Positions 8,113-17,535 of a stretch of 64,000 bases of DNA are shown in pieces. The notes under the pieces were generated by a model. The model worked only from the letters and a program-made list of their open reading frames with translations, was not told the DNA's origin and did not search any database. Origin of the DNA: Virgisporangium aliadipatigenens (GTDB lineage Bacteria; Actinomycetota; Actinomycetes; Mycobacteriales; Micromonosporaceae); contig NZ_BOPF01000010.1 of the NCBI RefSeq assembly GCF_016863615.1, positions 186,001-250,000 of the forward strand. The letters are read 5' to 3'. Every line of letters begins with the position of its first letter. The first letter of the stretch is position 1. Position numbers and translations under genes: made by a program.

Positions 8113-11100
8113 ATGATGGAGGAGCCGCTGCCGGGGTACGCCATCGACCGAGCCTGCCCGAAGTGCCGCGCCCCCGCTGATCCGAGCCACCGGTTCTGCG
8201 GCCGGTGCGGCACCGCGCTGCCCATCGTGTGCTCCGGCTGCTTCACGATGGTGGCGCCGGGCTCCGAGTTCTGCACGTACTGCGGCAACGCGTTGCAGAT
8301 CGACAGCCGCGGCACCCGGCCGGCGGTGCGCGAGGAGCGGCGCGTGGTGTCGGTGCTCTTCGTCGACCTGGCGGGGTTCACCAGCGTCGCCGAGCGGCTG
8401 GACCCGGAGGACCTGCGCCGGCTCCAGGTCTCCTACTTCGCCACGGCCAGTGCGGTGATCCGCCGGTTCCAGGGGATCGTCGAGAAGTACATCGGCGACG
8501 CGGTGATGGCGGTCTTCGGCGTTCCCGTGCAGACCGAGCTGGACGCACTGCGGGCCGTGACGGCCGGTCTGGAGCTGCAACGCGCGCTCGACGGGCGGCT
8601 CCTGGCCGGGCGCTACCGGATGCGCGCGAGCGTCGGCGTGGCGACCGGCGAGGCGCTGGTCGACCTGGCCGCGGCCCGGCACGGCGGCGAGGTGCTCGCC
8701 TCCGGCGACGTGGTCGCGACGGCCGCCCGCCTCCAGCAGAACGCCCCCAAGGGCAGCGTCCTCGTCGACATGCCGACCCGGCGGGCCACGATCGGTTCGA
8801 TCCGCTACGCCGAGCAGGCCGAGACGATCAGCCTGGCCGGCAAGTCCGCGCCGATGAACGTCTGGGTCGCCCGCGAGACCGCCCGGGTGCGCCTCGACGA
8901 GGACGTCGAGGACACGCCGCTGGTCGGCCGGGCGCACGAGCTGGACGTGCTCAACGCCGCCCTGGTGCACTGCGTGGCGAGCCGGCAGGCGCAGCTGGTC
9001 TCCCTGGTCGGGCCGCACGGGCTGGGCAAGAGCCGTCTGGTGCGGGAGCTGTGGCGGCGGATCGACGCCTCCGAGGAGATCTTCGTCCGGTGGCGGGTCG
9101 GCCGCTGCCTGCCCTACGGGGAGAGCGGCCCGTACGGCGCCCTAGCGGAGATCGTCAAGGCGCAGGCGAACGTCTACGAGACCGACGACGTGGCGACCGC
9201 GCGGGAGCAGCTGGCGGCCTCCCTGTCGGAGATACTGCCGGCGAGCGAGGTGGACCGGCTGACCCGCCTGCTCGGACCGCTCGCCGGGCTGCCCGGCCGG
9301 CCGGTGAGTCCCGGGGAGATCGACGCCGCGTGGCGGCAGATCCTGCTGGCGCTCGCCGCGCACATGCCGACCGTGCTGGTCGTCGAGGACCTGCACTTCG
9401 CCGACCCGGCGATGCCGCGCTTCCTGACCGACCTGGTGAAGGCGGCCAGCGACGTTCCGCTGTTCGTGCTGTGCACCTACCGGCCGGAGCTGCTGGAGGA
9501 CCAGCCCACCTGGGCGGCCGCGCTGCCGGGCAAGCTGACCATCTCGCTCGGCCCGTTGCGCGGCGCGCAGCAGCACGAGCTGATCCGCAACCTGCTGGTG
9601 CGCCACCGGCTGCCCGAGCGGCTCACCGAGCGCCTGGCCACCATCGTCTCCGGCAACCCGCTCTACGCGGTCGAGTACGTGCGGATGCTCGCCGAGCGGG
9701 CCGTCGACACCGAGCCCGAGCTGGGCATGGACATGGCGATCCCGGAGACGGTGCACGGCGTTCTGGCCAACCGTATCGACCTGCTCGACCCGGAGTCGCG
9801 CACCGTGCTGCACGCGGCGGCGGTGCTCGGCGACACGGTCTGGTCCGGCGCGGTGTGCGCGATGCTCGACGTCGAGGACGCCACGGTCGAGTCCAGCCTG
9901 CACGTGCTCCAGCGGCGCGGGATCCTCGAGGCCAACCAGGTGTCGCTGCTGGTCGGGACGACCGAGCTGACGTTCCGCAACCTGCTGATGCGCGATGTCG
10001 CCTACCGGCGGCTGCCGCGGGCCCAGCGCGCCTCGCTGCACCGGCGCGCGGCGGCCTACTTCTCGGACGCCTCGGTCGAGGGGCGGCACGATCTCGCCGC
10101 CGCGGTGGCGCACCACCGGGTGGCCGCGCTGGAACTGGCGACGAAGCTGGGCGAGGAGACGGCCGAGGACGCGCTCGGGGCGCGTCGGGCGTTGACGGCC
10201 GCGGGCGAGGCGGCGTTCGCGGTGTACGCCGTGGAGACCGCGCTCGGGCACATCGAGCAGGCGTTGAACCACTGGCCCGCCGGCGACGACATCGGGCAGC
10301 GGCGGGAGACGGAGCTGCTGCGGCTGCGGCTGTCGTTCCTGGCCGACGCGGACCGGTTCTACCGCGACGGCGGGCCGAAGGACATCGCCCGGCTGATCGA
10401 CGTGACGCGCGAGCTGGGGGACCGTTCCGGGGAGGCGCGGGCGGAGACGCTGCTGGGGCAGGCCGAGCTGATGCGCGCCGACCGGGACCGCGCCCGCTCG
10501 CACCTGGAGGCGGCCGTGGCCATCTTCGACGCGCTGCCCGACGACCCGGCGAAGGCGGAGGCGCTGGCCGAGCTGTCCCGGCTGCACCTGATGGAGTACG
10601 AGCACGCGCGGGCGCTGCCGGAGGCGCGCGCGGCCGGCGACCTCGCCGCGCGGCTGGGCCTGGCCGACCACGCGGCCAACGCGCTGGTGACGCAGGCAAT
10701 GGCGCGCTACGTCGGCGGCGACCGGGCCGGCGTAGACGACCTCGAACGCGCCGTGACACTCTGCCGCACCCGGCGCCTGCCCGCGCTGCGCCGCGCACTG
10801 GCCAACCTCGCCCTCGCCCTGCAGGAGGAGGGCGACCTGACCCGGGCCGCCGCGCTGGAGGCCGAGAGCACGGCCGCGCAGGGCGCCCAGGTGACGCTGG
10901 TGGTCAGCCACGACGAGGAGGCCGAGCTGGCCTGGTTCCGCGGCGACTGGGTGACCCTGATGCGCGCCGCCGACGACTATCTCGACGGCGACGGCGACGA
11001 GACCAAGGAGTGGGACCTCCAGCTGCGCGGCCGGCGGGCGTGCCTGCGGATCCTGCGCGGCGAGCCGACCCGGGGAGAGCTGACCCGCTGCCTGGAGACG

Positions 11101-11640
11101 GCGCGCCGCTCCGGGTTCAACCGGCTGACGTTCTGCGCGCTGTCGTACGGGGCGCTCGGGCACGCGCTGTACGGGGAGTTCGACCGGGCCGTGGAGCTGC
11201 TGGAGGAGACGGTGCGGCTGTGGCGTTCGGCGCCGACCGGGGTCACCCTCGAGTGGCTGTCGGCGCTGGGGCACGCGGGCGCGCTGACCGCGGAGGCGGT
11301 GCCCGAGGCGGCGGCGCTGGTCGGTGAGGTCATCGCGACGGCGCTCAACCGCAACCGCTGGGTCGAGGCGGCGGCGGCACTGGCCGACGGGGCGGCGGCG
11401 ACGGTGCGGGGCGAACGGGCCGCGGCCGCCGCGCACTACACGACCGCGATGGAGCGCTACGACGTGATCGGCGGGATCAGCGATGCGGTGCTCGCGGCGC
11501 TGTGGGCGGCCCGGGCGCGGCGGGCGCTCGGCGACAAGGCGGGCGCCGAGCCGCTCGAACGCCGCGTGCGCGCGTTCGCGGAGCGCAATCGTGTGCCCGG
11601 CCTCGCGGCCTTGCTCGCGTCACTACCCTCGACCGGGTGA
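8113..11640 (+). CDS. Zinc-ribbon, class III cyclase-like, AAA ATPase and TPR regulator
   Basis: A 1175-residue cytoplasmic protein. Residues 15-57 hold two zinc ribbons (Cys 15/18/29/32 and 40/43/54/57). Residues about 75-250 are a class III adenylate/guanylate cyclase domain with metal aspartates D85 (VLFVDLAGF) and D129 (KYIGDAVMAVFG), lysine K125 and arginine R206. The usual transition-state Asn in GDVVNTAARL is Ala (A202), so catalytic activity is doubtful. An ATPase follows with Walker A GPHGLGKSR (about 300-308) and Walker B-like VLVVEDLHFADP. The last 500 residues are TPR-like helices. No DNA-binding domain is visible. The family is a signalling ATPase of unknown trigger. The stop overlaps the GTG of the next gene (GTGA). 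Confidence 0.85.
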   Translation: MMEEPLPGYAIDRACPKCRAPADPSHRFCGRCGTALPIVCSGCFTMVAPGSEFCTYCGNALQIDSRGTRPAVREERRVVSVLFVDLAGFTSVAERLDPEDLRRLQVSYFATASAVIRRFQGIVEKYIGDAVMAVFGVPVQTELDALRAVTAGLELQRALDGRLLAGRYRMRASVGVATGEALVDLAAARHGGEVLASGDVVATAARLQQNAPKGSVLVDMPTRRATIGSIRYAEQAETISLAGKSAPMNVWVARETARVRLDEDVEDTPLVGRAHELDVLNAALVHCVASRQAQLVSLVGPHGLGKSRLVRELWRRIDASEEIFVRWRVGRCLPYGESGPYGALAEIVKAQANVYETDDVATAREQLAASLSEILPASEVDRLTRLLGPLAGLPGRPVSPGEIDAAWRQILLALAAHMPTVLVVEDLHFADPAMPRFLTDLVKAASDVPLFVLCTYRPELLEDQPTWAAALPGKLTISLGPLRGAQQHELIRNLLVRHRLPERLTERLATIVSGNPLYAVEYVRMLAERAVDTEPELGMDMAIPETVHGVLANRIDLLDPESRTVLHAAAVLGDTVWSGAVCAMLDVEDATVESSLHVLQRRGILEANQVSLLVGTTELTFRNLLMRDVAYRRLPRAQRASLHRRAAAYFSDASVEGRHDLAAAVAHHRVAALELATKLGEETAEDALGARRALTAAGEAAFAVYAVETALGHIEQALNHWPAGDDIGQRRETELLRLRLSFLADADRFYRDGGPKDIARLIDVTRELGDRSGEARAETLLGQAELMRADRDRARSHLEAAVAIFDALPDDPAKAEALAELSRLHLMEYEHARALPEARAAGDLAARLGLADHAANALVTQAMARYVGGDRAGVDDLERAVTLCRTRRLPALRRALANLALALQEEGDLTRAAALEAESTAAQGAQVTLVVSHDEEAELAWFRGDWVTLMRAADDYLDGDGDETKEWDLQLRGRRACLRILRGEPTRGELTRCLETARRSGFNRLTFCALSYGALGHALYGEFDRAVELLEETVRLWRSAPTGVTLEWLSALGHAGALTAEAVPEAAALVGEVIATALNRNRWVEAAAALADGAAATVRGERAAAAAHYTTAMERYDVIGGISDAVLAALWAARARRALGDKAGAEPLERRVRAFAERNRVPGLAALLASLPSTG
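11624..11629 (+). promoter_or_regulatory. -10 hexamer TACCCT, leaderless start inside the preceding gene
   Basis: TACCCT ends seven bases before the GTG at 11637, within the last codons of the cyclase-like gene, so the DUF4139 gene may have its own promoter besides read-through. Confidence 0.45.
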
Positions 11641-13265
11641 GCCTGCCGCCTGATCAAGACTTCACCGAGCCCGTCGACGCGCCGATCGTCGCCGTCACCG
11701 TGTATCCGCACCGCGCGCGGGTCACCCGGCGCGGGTCGGTGCGCCTGCCGGCCGGCCGGCACCGGGTGTTCGTGGAGCCGTTGCCGCCCAACCTGATCAG
11801 CGACTCGATCCGGGTCGGCGGCCAGGGCAACGCGGCCGTGCTGGGCGTCGACGTGGTGCGGCGCACCCGGCCGGTGAGCCCGGACCCGGGCGTGGCGCAG
11901 ATGCGGGAACGCCGCCGCGTGCTCGACGCCGAGCAGGCCGAACTGGCGGACCTCGACGCGGTGCACCTGCGGCACACGGAGTTCCTCACGTCGTTGGGGC
12001 AGCGGGCGAGTGCGAGCTACGCGCGGGCGCTGGCGATCGGTTCGGCCCACCCGGACGCGGTGGCGGCGTTCGCGGACAGCCTCACGAGCCAGTTGACCGA
12101 GGCGCACGCCCGGCGGCGGGACCTGGTGCAGCGGCGCGAGGAGGTCGGCCGCGAGATCGCCGCCCTGGAACGCCGGCTGACCGCCGCGGGCAACCGGCGG
12201 GAGCCGGACCGGACGGCCGCGGCCGTCGACGTGGAGGTCGGCGAGGGCGGCACCGACCTGCTCCTGGACCTGTCGTACATGGTCGACGGCGCCGGTTGGA
12301 CCTCCTCCTACGACGTGCGCGTCGACGGCGAGAAGCTCTCGCTCACCTGGTACGGGCAGGTCAGCCAGCGCAGCGGCGAGGACTGGCCGGAGTGCGAACT
12401 GGCGCTGTCGACGGCCCGGCCGGCGGAGACGGCCACGGTGCCGGAGCTGGACCCCTGGTACCTGAACCGGTACACGCCCCCGCCGCCGCCGCGTCCGATG
12501 ACCTACCCCGGCGCCGCCTACGGGCAGCCGGCGATGGCGGCACCCGGCGGCCCGCCGCCGATGCCGTCCGCCGCGCCGATGGCGAGTGCGGTGGAGGCCG
12601 CCCCGCCGCCGCCGGTCGTGCAGGCCACGGCGACGGTGAGCCAGGGCGTGACGGCGGCGACGTACCGGACCGCGCGGCCGGTGGCCGTTCCGTCGGACGG
12701 GCAGGAGCACCGGGCCACGGTGGCCGCGCTCGATCTGGCGGTGGTGCTGGACCACGTGACCGCGCCGGCCGTATCCACCGATGCGCACCTGCGCGCCACC
12801 GTCACGAACACCAGCGAGCACACCCTGTTGCCGGGCAAGGCGTCGGTCTTCACCGCCGGGGAGTTCGTCGGGACGACCGGGTTGCAGACGTGGGCGCCGG
12901 GCGAGGAGATCGAGCTGGCCCTCGGGGTCGACGACCGGGTGCGCGTCGAACGGGAACTGGTCAACCGCAAGGCTTCCAAGGCGACGCTCGGGGCGACCCG
13001 CCGCCAGGAGGTGGAGTACCGGATCCGGGTCACCAACCACACGCCGAGGCCCAGCCGGCTCACGATCCTCGATCAGCTGCCGGTCTCCCGGGACGAGAAC
13101 ATCGTCGTGCGGGAGCTGAAGGTCGTTCCGCCGCCGGCCGAGCGGACCGAGCTGGGCGTGCTGACGTGGCGGTTCACGCTGCCGCCGGGCCAGCCGGTCG
13201 AGATCTTCCTCGGCTTCCGGGTGGATGTATCCAAGGGTGTCGAACTGGTGGGCTGGAGGGAATAG
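11637..13265 (+). CDS. DUF4139 / MuiA-like protein
   Basis: A 542-residue protein whose N-terminus (IVAVTVYPHRARVTRRG) is the DUF4140 signature of mucoidy-inhibitor MuiA-like proteins. A helical coiled-coil segment (about 85-185) follows, and the C-terminal two thirds are the DUF4139 beta domain (SYMVDGAGWTSSYDVRVDG, then WYGQVSQRSGEDW). A Pro/Ala-rich insertion (about 280-330) breaks the DUF4139 domain. No signal peptide or membrane helix is seen. In enterobacteria MuiA was linked to suppression of mucoid phenotype; the biochemical role is unknown. The GTG at 11637 is used because it overlaps the previous stop as GTGA and starts just before conserved sequence. Confidence 0.82.
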   Translation: MSLPPDQDFTEPVDAPIVAVTVYPHRARVTRRGSVRLPAGRHRVFVEPLPPNLISDSIRVGGQGNAAVLGVDVVRRTRPVSPDPGVAQMRERRRVLDAEQAELADLDAVHLRHTEFLTSLGQRASASYARALAIGSAHPDAVAAFADSLTSQLTEAHARRRDLVQRREEVGREIAALERRLTAAGNRREPDRTAAAVDVEVGEGGTDLLLDLSYMVDGAGWTSSYDVRVDGEKLSLTWYGQVSQRSGEDWPECELALSTARPAETATVPELDPWYLNRYTPPPPPRPMTYPGAAYGQPAMAAPGGPPPMPSAAPMASAVEAAPPPPVVQATATVSQGVTAATYRTARPVAVPSDGQEHRATVAALDLAVVLDHVTAPAVSTDAHLRATVTNTSEHTLLPGKASVFTAGEFVGTTGLQTWAPGEEIELALGVDDRVRVERELVNRKASKATLGATRRQEVEYRIRVTNHTPRPSRLTILDQLPVSRDENIVVRELKVVPPPAERTELGVLTWRFTLPPGQPVEIFLGFRVDVSKGVELVGWRE

Positions 13266-13268
13266 CCT
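13263..13268 (+). promoter_or_regulatory. -10 hexamer TAGCCT, leaderless start
   Basis: TAGCCT overlaps the TAG stop of the DUF4139 gene and ends seven bases before the GTG at 13276. Confidence 0.45.
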
Positions 13269-13275
13269 TGGCGCT

Positions 13276-15333
13276 GTGCGCGTCAGGCGACTCTGCGGTG
13301 TGCTCCTCTGCGGGGCGCTGGTGCTGGCGGCGGCCGGCAGCCGGGGTCCGGGGCGGGTTGCCGTTCCGGAGGAGGGGCCGCCGGGCACCGTGACGGTGTA
13401 CGGGCGGGCCGGCGCGTTCGGTTCGCTCGGGACGACCGTCCCCAGTGGACAGACGGCGTCGACGCGTGCGGTCCCCGGATGGGGTTTTCCGCCGGGCGTC
13501 ATGGCCGGACGGGTGATCGGCGCGGGCGACGGGACCCTTGTCGTCGCCGGCGTCACGCAGTCCTGGGAGGGGCGTTCGAGGTCGGCGCAGACGGTGCTGA
13601 CGACGTTCGACCCGGTGGCGCGGCGGTCGACGACGGTGCGGGTGCCGACGACCACGGGTGAGACCTCCGTGCGGACTCCCGCCGGTGCGCTCGCCGGCGG
13701 TTCGGTGCGCGGGCTGGTGGCGTTGGGCGGGCCGGACGACGCGGTGGCGTTCACGGTGCGCCGGTCGGTCGCGGATCCGGGGCCCGCCGCGGAGCGCACC
13801 TGGCCGGTGCTCGGTGTGCTGACCCGCGATGGTCCACAGTGGACGGTTCGGCCGGAGAACGTGCGCAGTGCCGCCGGGATCGACGCGCTCGACCCGGGGA
13901 CGTGTGCCGACGGTTCGTGTGCGGCGTTCGGGGATCTGGCGGCGCTGCCGGCCTCCGGCCGGCTCGTGGCGGCCGTGGCGGACCCGCCGGGTCTGCGGGT
14001 GATGCGCGTCGAACGGCAGCCCGGGAGCGGTGATTACGTCGTGCGGATGGGCGCGCATTACCCGTTCCCCCGGATGGAAGGGCTGCGGGTGGCGCCGCGG
14101 GAGGTGCACGCGGACCCCACGGGGGTCGAAGGCGACGAACGGTTTGTCGTCGGCCTCGACGTGACGGCACCGGACGGCACCCCGCGGGCGCCTGTGCTGC
14201 AGGCCTTCACGCTGTCCGGCGAGGGGATCCGGCCGACGACGCCGCCGCTGATCCCGGGGACCCGCTCGGACAAGAAGGAACTGCCGTTCGTTGGCTACGG
14301 CGCGCTGCGCTACGACCGCGACGGCAACCTGTGGGCGGCCCGCCACAGCAACCTCAACGGCGGCAGCCTCGCGCTCTACTTTCCGGGCGGCAACCTCGCG
14401 GCGTGCCGGCCCGACGGGCGGCCGGCGGGCGACTACCGCACGCGGGGCGCCGACGGGGCGCAGACGTGGGGCGTCGCCTGCCGTCCGGACTTCGATCTGG
14501 TGCAGGCCAACCGATTGGTGGGCATGACGGGACTGATCCCCGACCCGGACACCGGAGTCATGGTGGCGCTCACGCTCACCGGCACGCTCATGTCGGTGCG
14601 GGTGAGCGGGCACGGGCCCGGGATGACGTTCCGGATGGGGACGCCGGTCGACCTCGGGCGCGTGCTGCTGCCGCAGCCGACGCCGCTGACCGGCGACAGC
14701 TGGCCGGGCGTGGTCGCCGCCGGGCACACCCTGTGGATCGCGGCGTACCAGGGCGACGGCTCGCGCGACGAGGTCACCGGCGACCAGTACCTGTACGCGG
14801 TGCGGCTGAGCGACCTGTTCGACCCGCCGCCGGTGCCGCTGTCCGGCCTGCCCGGCCAGGAGACCGTGGTGCAACTGGAACGGACCAGAACGGGAACCAC
14901 CCGGCTGCGCGCGGGCGTGGACGCCACCGTCGACGTCGACCCGGACGCCTACTTCGGGCATTGCGCGCCCTGGCCGGCGGAGACCGGATGCGGCTACGAC
15001 GGCGTTCCCGGCAACGATTTCATCCTCATCGACGACACTGGATTCGGTCATCAGGGCGGTCCGATCGAGATCCCGGTCCACGTGGCCGTCGCGGGGCGCT
15101 ACCGGGTGGTGTATCGCGTGTGGACGTTCGAGAACGTGCCGAACGCGGCCGTGCGGCTCGAGGTCGCCGGGTCGACGGTGGTGACACCGGTCAACACCAA
15201 CGGACTCTGGCGGATCGTGGCCGTGCCCGGGACCGTCGACCTGCCGGCCGGGCCGCAGGTGCTGCGGCTGAGCGCCCCGTCGCCCGCGCGCCGCGGCTGG
15301 GGGATGAGCTGGATCGGCTTCCAGCGCGCCTGA
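13276..15333 (+). CDS. Secreted protein of unknown function with C-terminal beta domain
   Basis: A 685-residue protein. The GTG at 13276 gives a basic start and signal peptide (VRVRRLCGVLLCGALVLAAA). The body has repeated beta-strand segments, including YDRDGNLWAARHSNLNGG, which resembles NHL/SMP-30-like propeller blades, and several cysteines likely to be paired. The last 130 residues (GRYRVVYRVWTFENVPNAAV onward) look like a jelly-roll carbohydrate-binding module of the CBM6/35 kind. These similarities are by eye and no catalytic motif is recognised. The gene sits 10 bases after the DUF4139 gene, so a shared transcript is likely even though a promoter-like hexamer precedes it. Confidence 0.7.
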   Translation: MRVRRLCGVLLCGALVLAAAGSRGPGRVAVPEEGPPGTVTVYGRAGAFGSLGTTVPSGQTASTRAVPGWGFPPGVMAGRVIGAGDGTLVVAGVTQSWEGRSRSAQTVLTTFDPVARRSTTVRVPTTTGETSVRTPAGALAGGSVRGLVALGGPDDAVAFTVRRSVADPGPAAERTWPVLGVLTRDGPQWTVRPENVRSAAGIDALDPGTCADGSCAAFGDLAALPASGRLVAAVADPPGLRVMRVERQPGSGDYVVRMGAHYPFPRMEGLRVAPREVHADPTGVEGDERFVVGLDVTAPDGTPRAPVLQAFTLSGEGIRPTTPPLIPGTRSDKKELPFVGYGALRYDRDGNLWAARHSNLNGGSLALYFPGGNLAACRPDGRPAGDYRTRGADGAQTWGVACRPDFDLVQANRLVGMTGLIPDPDTGVMVALTLTGTLMSVRVSGHGPGMTFRMGTPVDLGRVLLPQPTPLTGDSWPGVVAAGHTLWIAAYQGDGSRDEVTGDQYLYAVRLSDLFDPPPVPLSGLPGQETVVQLERTRTGTTRLRAGVDATVDVDPDAYFGHCAPWPAETGCGYDGVPGNDFILIDDTGFGHQGGPIEIPVHVAVAGRYRVVYRVWTFENVPNAAVRLEVAGSTVVTPVNTNGLWRIVAVPGTVDLPAGPQVLRLSAPSPARRGWGMSWIGFQRA
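13832..13844. repeat. GTCCACAGTGGAC palindrome, copy 2
   Basis: Exact dyad inside the secreted protein gene, but here read in a different frame from most copies, as Pro-Gln-Trp-Thr. Confidence 0.8.
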
Positions 15334-15448
15334 ACGTCAAGCTTCTGCAAAGCGCCGGGGTCCGCGACCGGCCCCCGCTCTTAACCTGACGCCGTGCCGG
15401 GGTTGGCGTGAGTGTAGGACCATCGACGCAGGACAACGAGGAGGACCG

Positions 15449-16117
15449 ATGCGGGTACTGCTCGTCGAGGACGACTTCCGGCTGGCGCGGGCCTTGGTGA
15501 CCGCGTTGCGCCACAAGGATTACGAGGTCGACCACGCGATGACCGGCGCCGCGGCGCTGGCCGCGCCGGTGGCCGACCTGGTGCTGCTGGACCTGGGGCT
15601 GCCGGACATGGACGGGTTCGAGCTGTGCCGCCGGCTGCGCGAGCGCAGCGACGCGGGCATCATCGTGCTGACCGCCCGCGCCGAGGAGCGGGACCGGGTG
15701 GCCGGGCTGCGCGGCGGGGCCGACGACTACGTCGTCAAGCCGTTCGGGTTTCCCGAGTTGCAGGCCCGGATCGAGGCCGTGCTGCGGCGGGCCCGGCCCC
15801 GCTCCGCCGGGGTGCATACCGTGGGGCCGCTGCGGGTCGACGTCGACAGTCACACGGCTTTCGTGGGAACGTCCGAAGTGGCGCTGACCAACATCGAGTT
15901 CCAGCTGTTGGCGATGCTCGCCGCGCAGCCGGGCAGGACGGTGAAGAGCGATCGGATGCTGGCCGAGGTGTGGCACACCACCTGGCCGCCCATGCGGCGC
16001 ACGTTGCAGGTTCACATGTCGACGCTGCGGGGGAAGCTGGGCGAGGCCGCGGCGATGATCCACACGGTGCGCCGGGTCGGCTACCGGCTGAGCGCGGCCG
16101 AGGAGGAGTCCGGCTGA
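15449..16117 (+). CDS. OmpR-family response regulator
   Basis: A 222-residue regulator. The receiver (1-118) has the acidic pair in VEDD, phospho-acceptor Asp in LVLLDLGLPD, Thr in IVLTAR and Lys in YVVKPF, all intact. The C-terminal winged helix (about 130-220) contains VALTNIEFQLLAML and ends with the typical VRRVGYRL. GAGGAGGA gives a strong Shine-Dalgarno before ATG. It overlaps the kinase gene (TGATG), which in turn overlaps a binding-protein gene, so the three are one operon and the regulator is most likely phosphorylated by that kinase. Confidence 0.93.
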   Translation: MRVLLVEDDFRLARALVTALRHKDYEVDHAMTGAAALAAPVADLVLLDLGLPDMDGFELCRRLRERSDAGIIVLTARAEERDRVAGLRGGADDYVVKPFGFPELQARIEAVLRRARPRSAGVHTVGPLRVDVDSHTAFVGTSEVALTNIEFQLLAMLAAQPGRTVKSDRMLAEVWHTTWPPMRRTLQVHMSTLRGKLGEAAAMIHTVRRVGYRLSAAEEESG

Positions 16118-17535
16118 TGCGCCGCCGGCTGCGCCTGATCTTCGTGAGCCTGCTGGCGCTGGTTCTGCTGGGACTGGATCTGCCGTTGGCGGCCGCGCTG
16201 ACCGGGCGTTCGGCGCGGGAGATGTTCATCGACCGGCTCAACGACACGGCCCGGTTCGCGGATCTGGCGGAGCAGTTCGTGCGCACCGGGCGGGATGTCG
16301 ACCTCGGTGCGCAGGTGCGGCAGTACGACGAGATGTTCGGGATCGCGGTGGTGATCGTGGACCGGACGGGCCGGCCGCTGCTCGCCTCCCGCGACGGGCT
16401 GGACCTGTCGGCCGGGCCGCTCGCGCAGCGGTTGGACCAGGCGCTCTCCGGCCGGCACGCCGCGCTGCAGGAGACGTTCTGGCCGTGGCGGGACGAGCCG
16501 CTGGTGGTAGCGTCGCCGATCGGGCCGGGCGGCGAGGTGCTCGGTGCCGTCCTGTCGGTGTCGCCGGTGTCGGCGCTGCGCGCCCTGGCGTGGCGCACGC
16601 TGCTGCTCATCACGGCGGTGAGCCTGCTGGTGCTGGCTGCCGGGGCGGCCGTCACCGGACCGCTGGCGCGCTGGATGACGCGGCCGGTGGAGACCCTGGG
16701 ACTGGCCGTCGAGGCGCTGTCGGAGGGGCGGTTCGACGATCGGGTGCCGGCCGACGCCGGGCCGCCGGAGCTGCGCACGCTCGCGACGGCGTTCAACCGG
16801 ATGGCCGACCGGATCGCGACCCTGGTCGAACGGCAGCGCAGCTTCGTGTCGTACGCGAGCCACCAGTTGCGCACGCCGCTGGCGACGATCTGGCTGTGCC
16901 TGGACAACCTGCGCCCCTCCGTCGGTCCGCAGGGGGCGGACGACCTCGACCTGCTGGCCGACGAGGTGACCCGGATGCGCGACATGTGCGACGCGCTGCT
17001 CTCCTACGCCCGGGCGGAGGTGACGGCCGCCGACGTGACCACGGTGGACGCCGGTGCCGTCGCCGACGAACGGGTGGGCGTCTGGCGCGCGATGGCCGAG
17101 CTGGCCGGGGTGGGGCTGCGCCGCGAGGGGGCCGCGAGCGTGCCGGTGCGGGTGGCCGCGCAGGTGCTGGACCAGGTGCTCGACGCCCTGCTGAGCAACG
17201 CCGTGAAGTACGCGGGTCGGGGCGCCGAGGTGGTGGTGTCGGTGGAGCCGGCGCGCGAGGGCCGGGTGGCGGTGCACGTCGTCGACGACGGGCCGGGGAT
17301 GCCGGCGGAGGATCTCGCGCGGGCGGCGCAGGCGTTCTGGCGCCGGCCGGATCACCAGAACCTCGACGGCTCCGGGCTCGGCGTCACCGTCGCCGACTCG
17401 CTCGTGACGGCCTCCGGCGGCCGGCTGGAACTGCTTCCCGCGCGGCCGCACGGGTTGCACGCGCGCATCGTGCTGCAGGCGGCCGGGCGGGACGGCGCCG
17501 TCGCGGCGGGCGCGTCCGGGACGGAACGGGCGTGA
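16117..17535 (+). CDS. Sensor histidine kinase, partner of the OmpR-type regulator
   Basis: A 472-residue membrane kinase. A helix at about 6-28 and another at about 160-182 enclose an extracytoplasmic sensor domain of about 130 residues. A HAMP linker (RWMTRPVETL, about 185-235) is followed by the phospho-acceptor box SYASHQLRTPL and a HATPase domain with N box (DALLSNAVKYA), G1 (DDGPGMP) and G2 (GSGLGVTVADS). The fold is that of TctE/BctE-type kinases, which work with tricarboxylate-binding proteins. Its start overlaps the regulator stop and its stop overlaps the TAXI-protein start, both as TGATG, implying equal and coupled translation. Confidence 0.92.
   Translation: MRRRLRLIFVSLLALVLLGLDLPLAAALTGRSAREMFIDRLNDTARFADLAEQFVRTGRDVDLGAQVRQYDEMFGIAVVIVDRTGRPLLASRDGLDLSAGPLAQRLDQALSGRHAALQETFWPWRDEPLVVASPIGPGGEVLGAVLSVSPVSALRALAWRTLLLITAVSLLVLAAGAAVTGPLARWMTRPVETLGLAVEALSEGRFDDRVPADAGPPELRTLATAFNRMADRIATLVERQRSFVSYASHQLRTPLATIWLCLDNLRPSVGPQGADDLDLLADEVTRMRDMCDALLSYARAEVTAADVTTVDAGAVADERVGVWRAMAELAGVGLRREGAASVPVRVAAQVLDQVLDALLSNAVKYAGRGAEVVVSVEPAREGRVAVHVVDDGPGMPAEDLARAAQAFWRRPDHQNLDGSGLGVTVADSLVTASGGRLELLPARPHGLHARIVLQAAGRDGAVAAGASGTERA

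Noticed and set aside
15334-15448. GC-rich inverted repeat after the secreted protein gene as a terminator
   Set aside because: Pairing is short and interrupted; I could not form a convincing stem.
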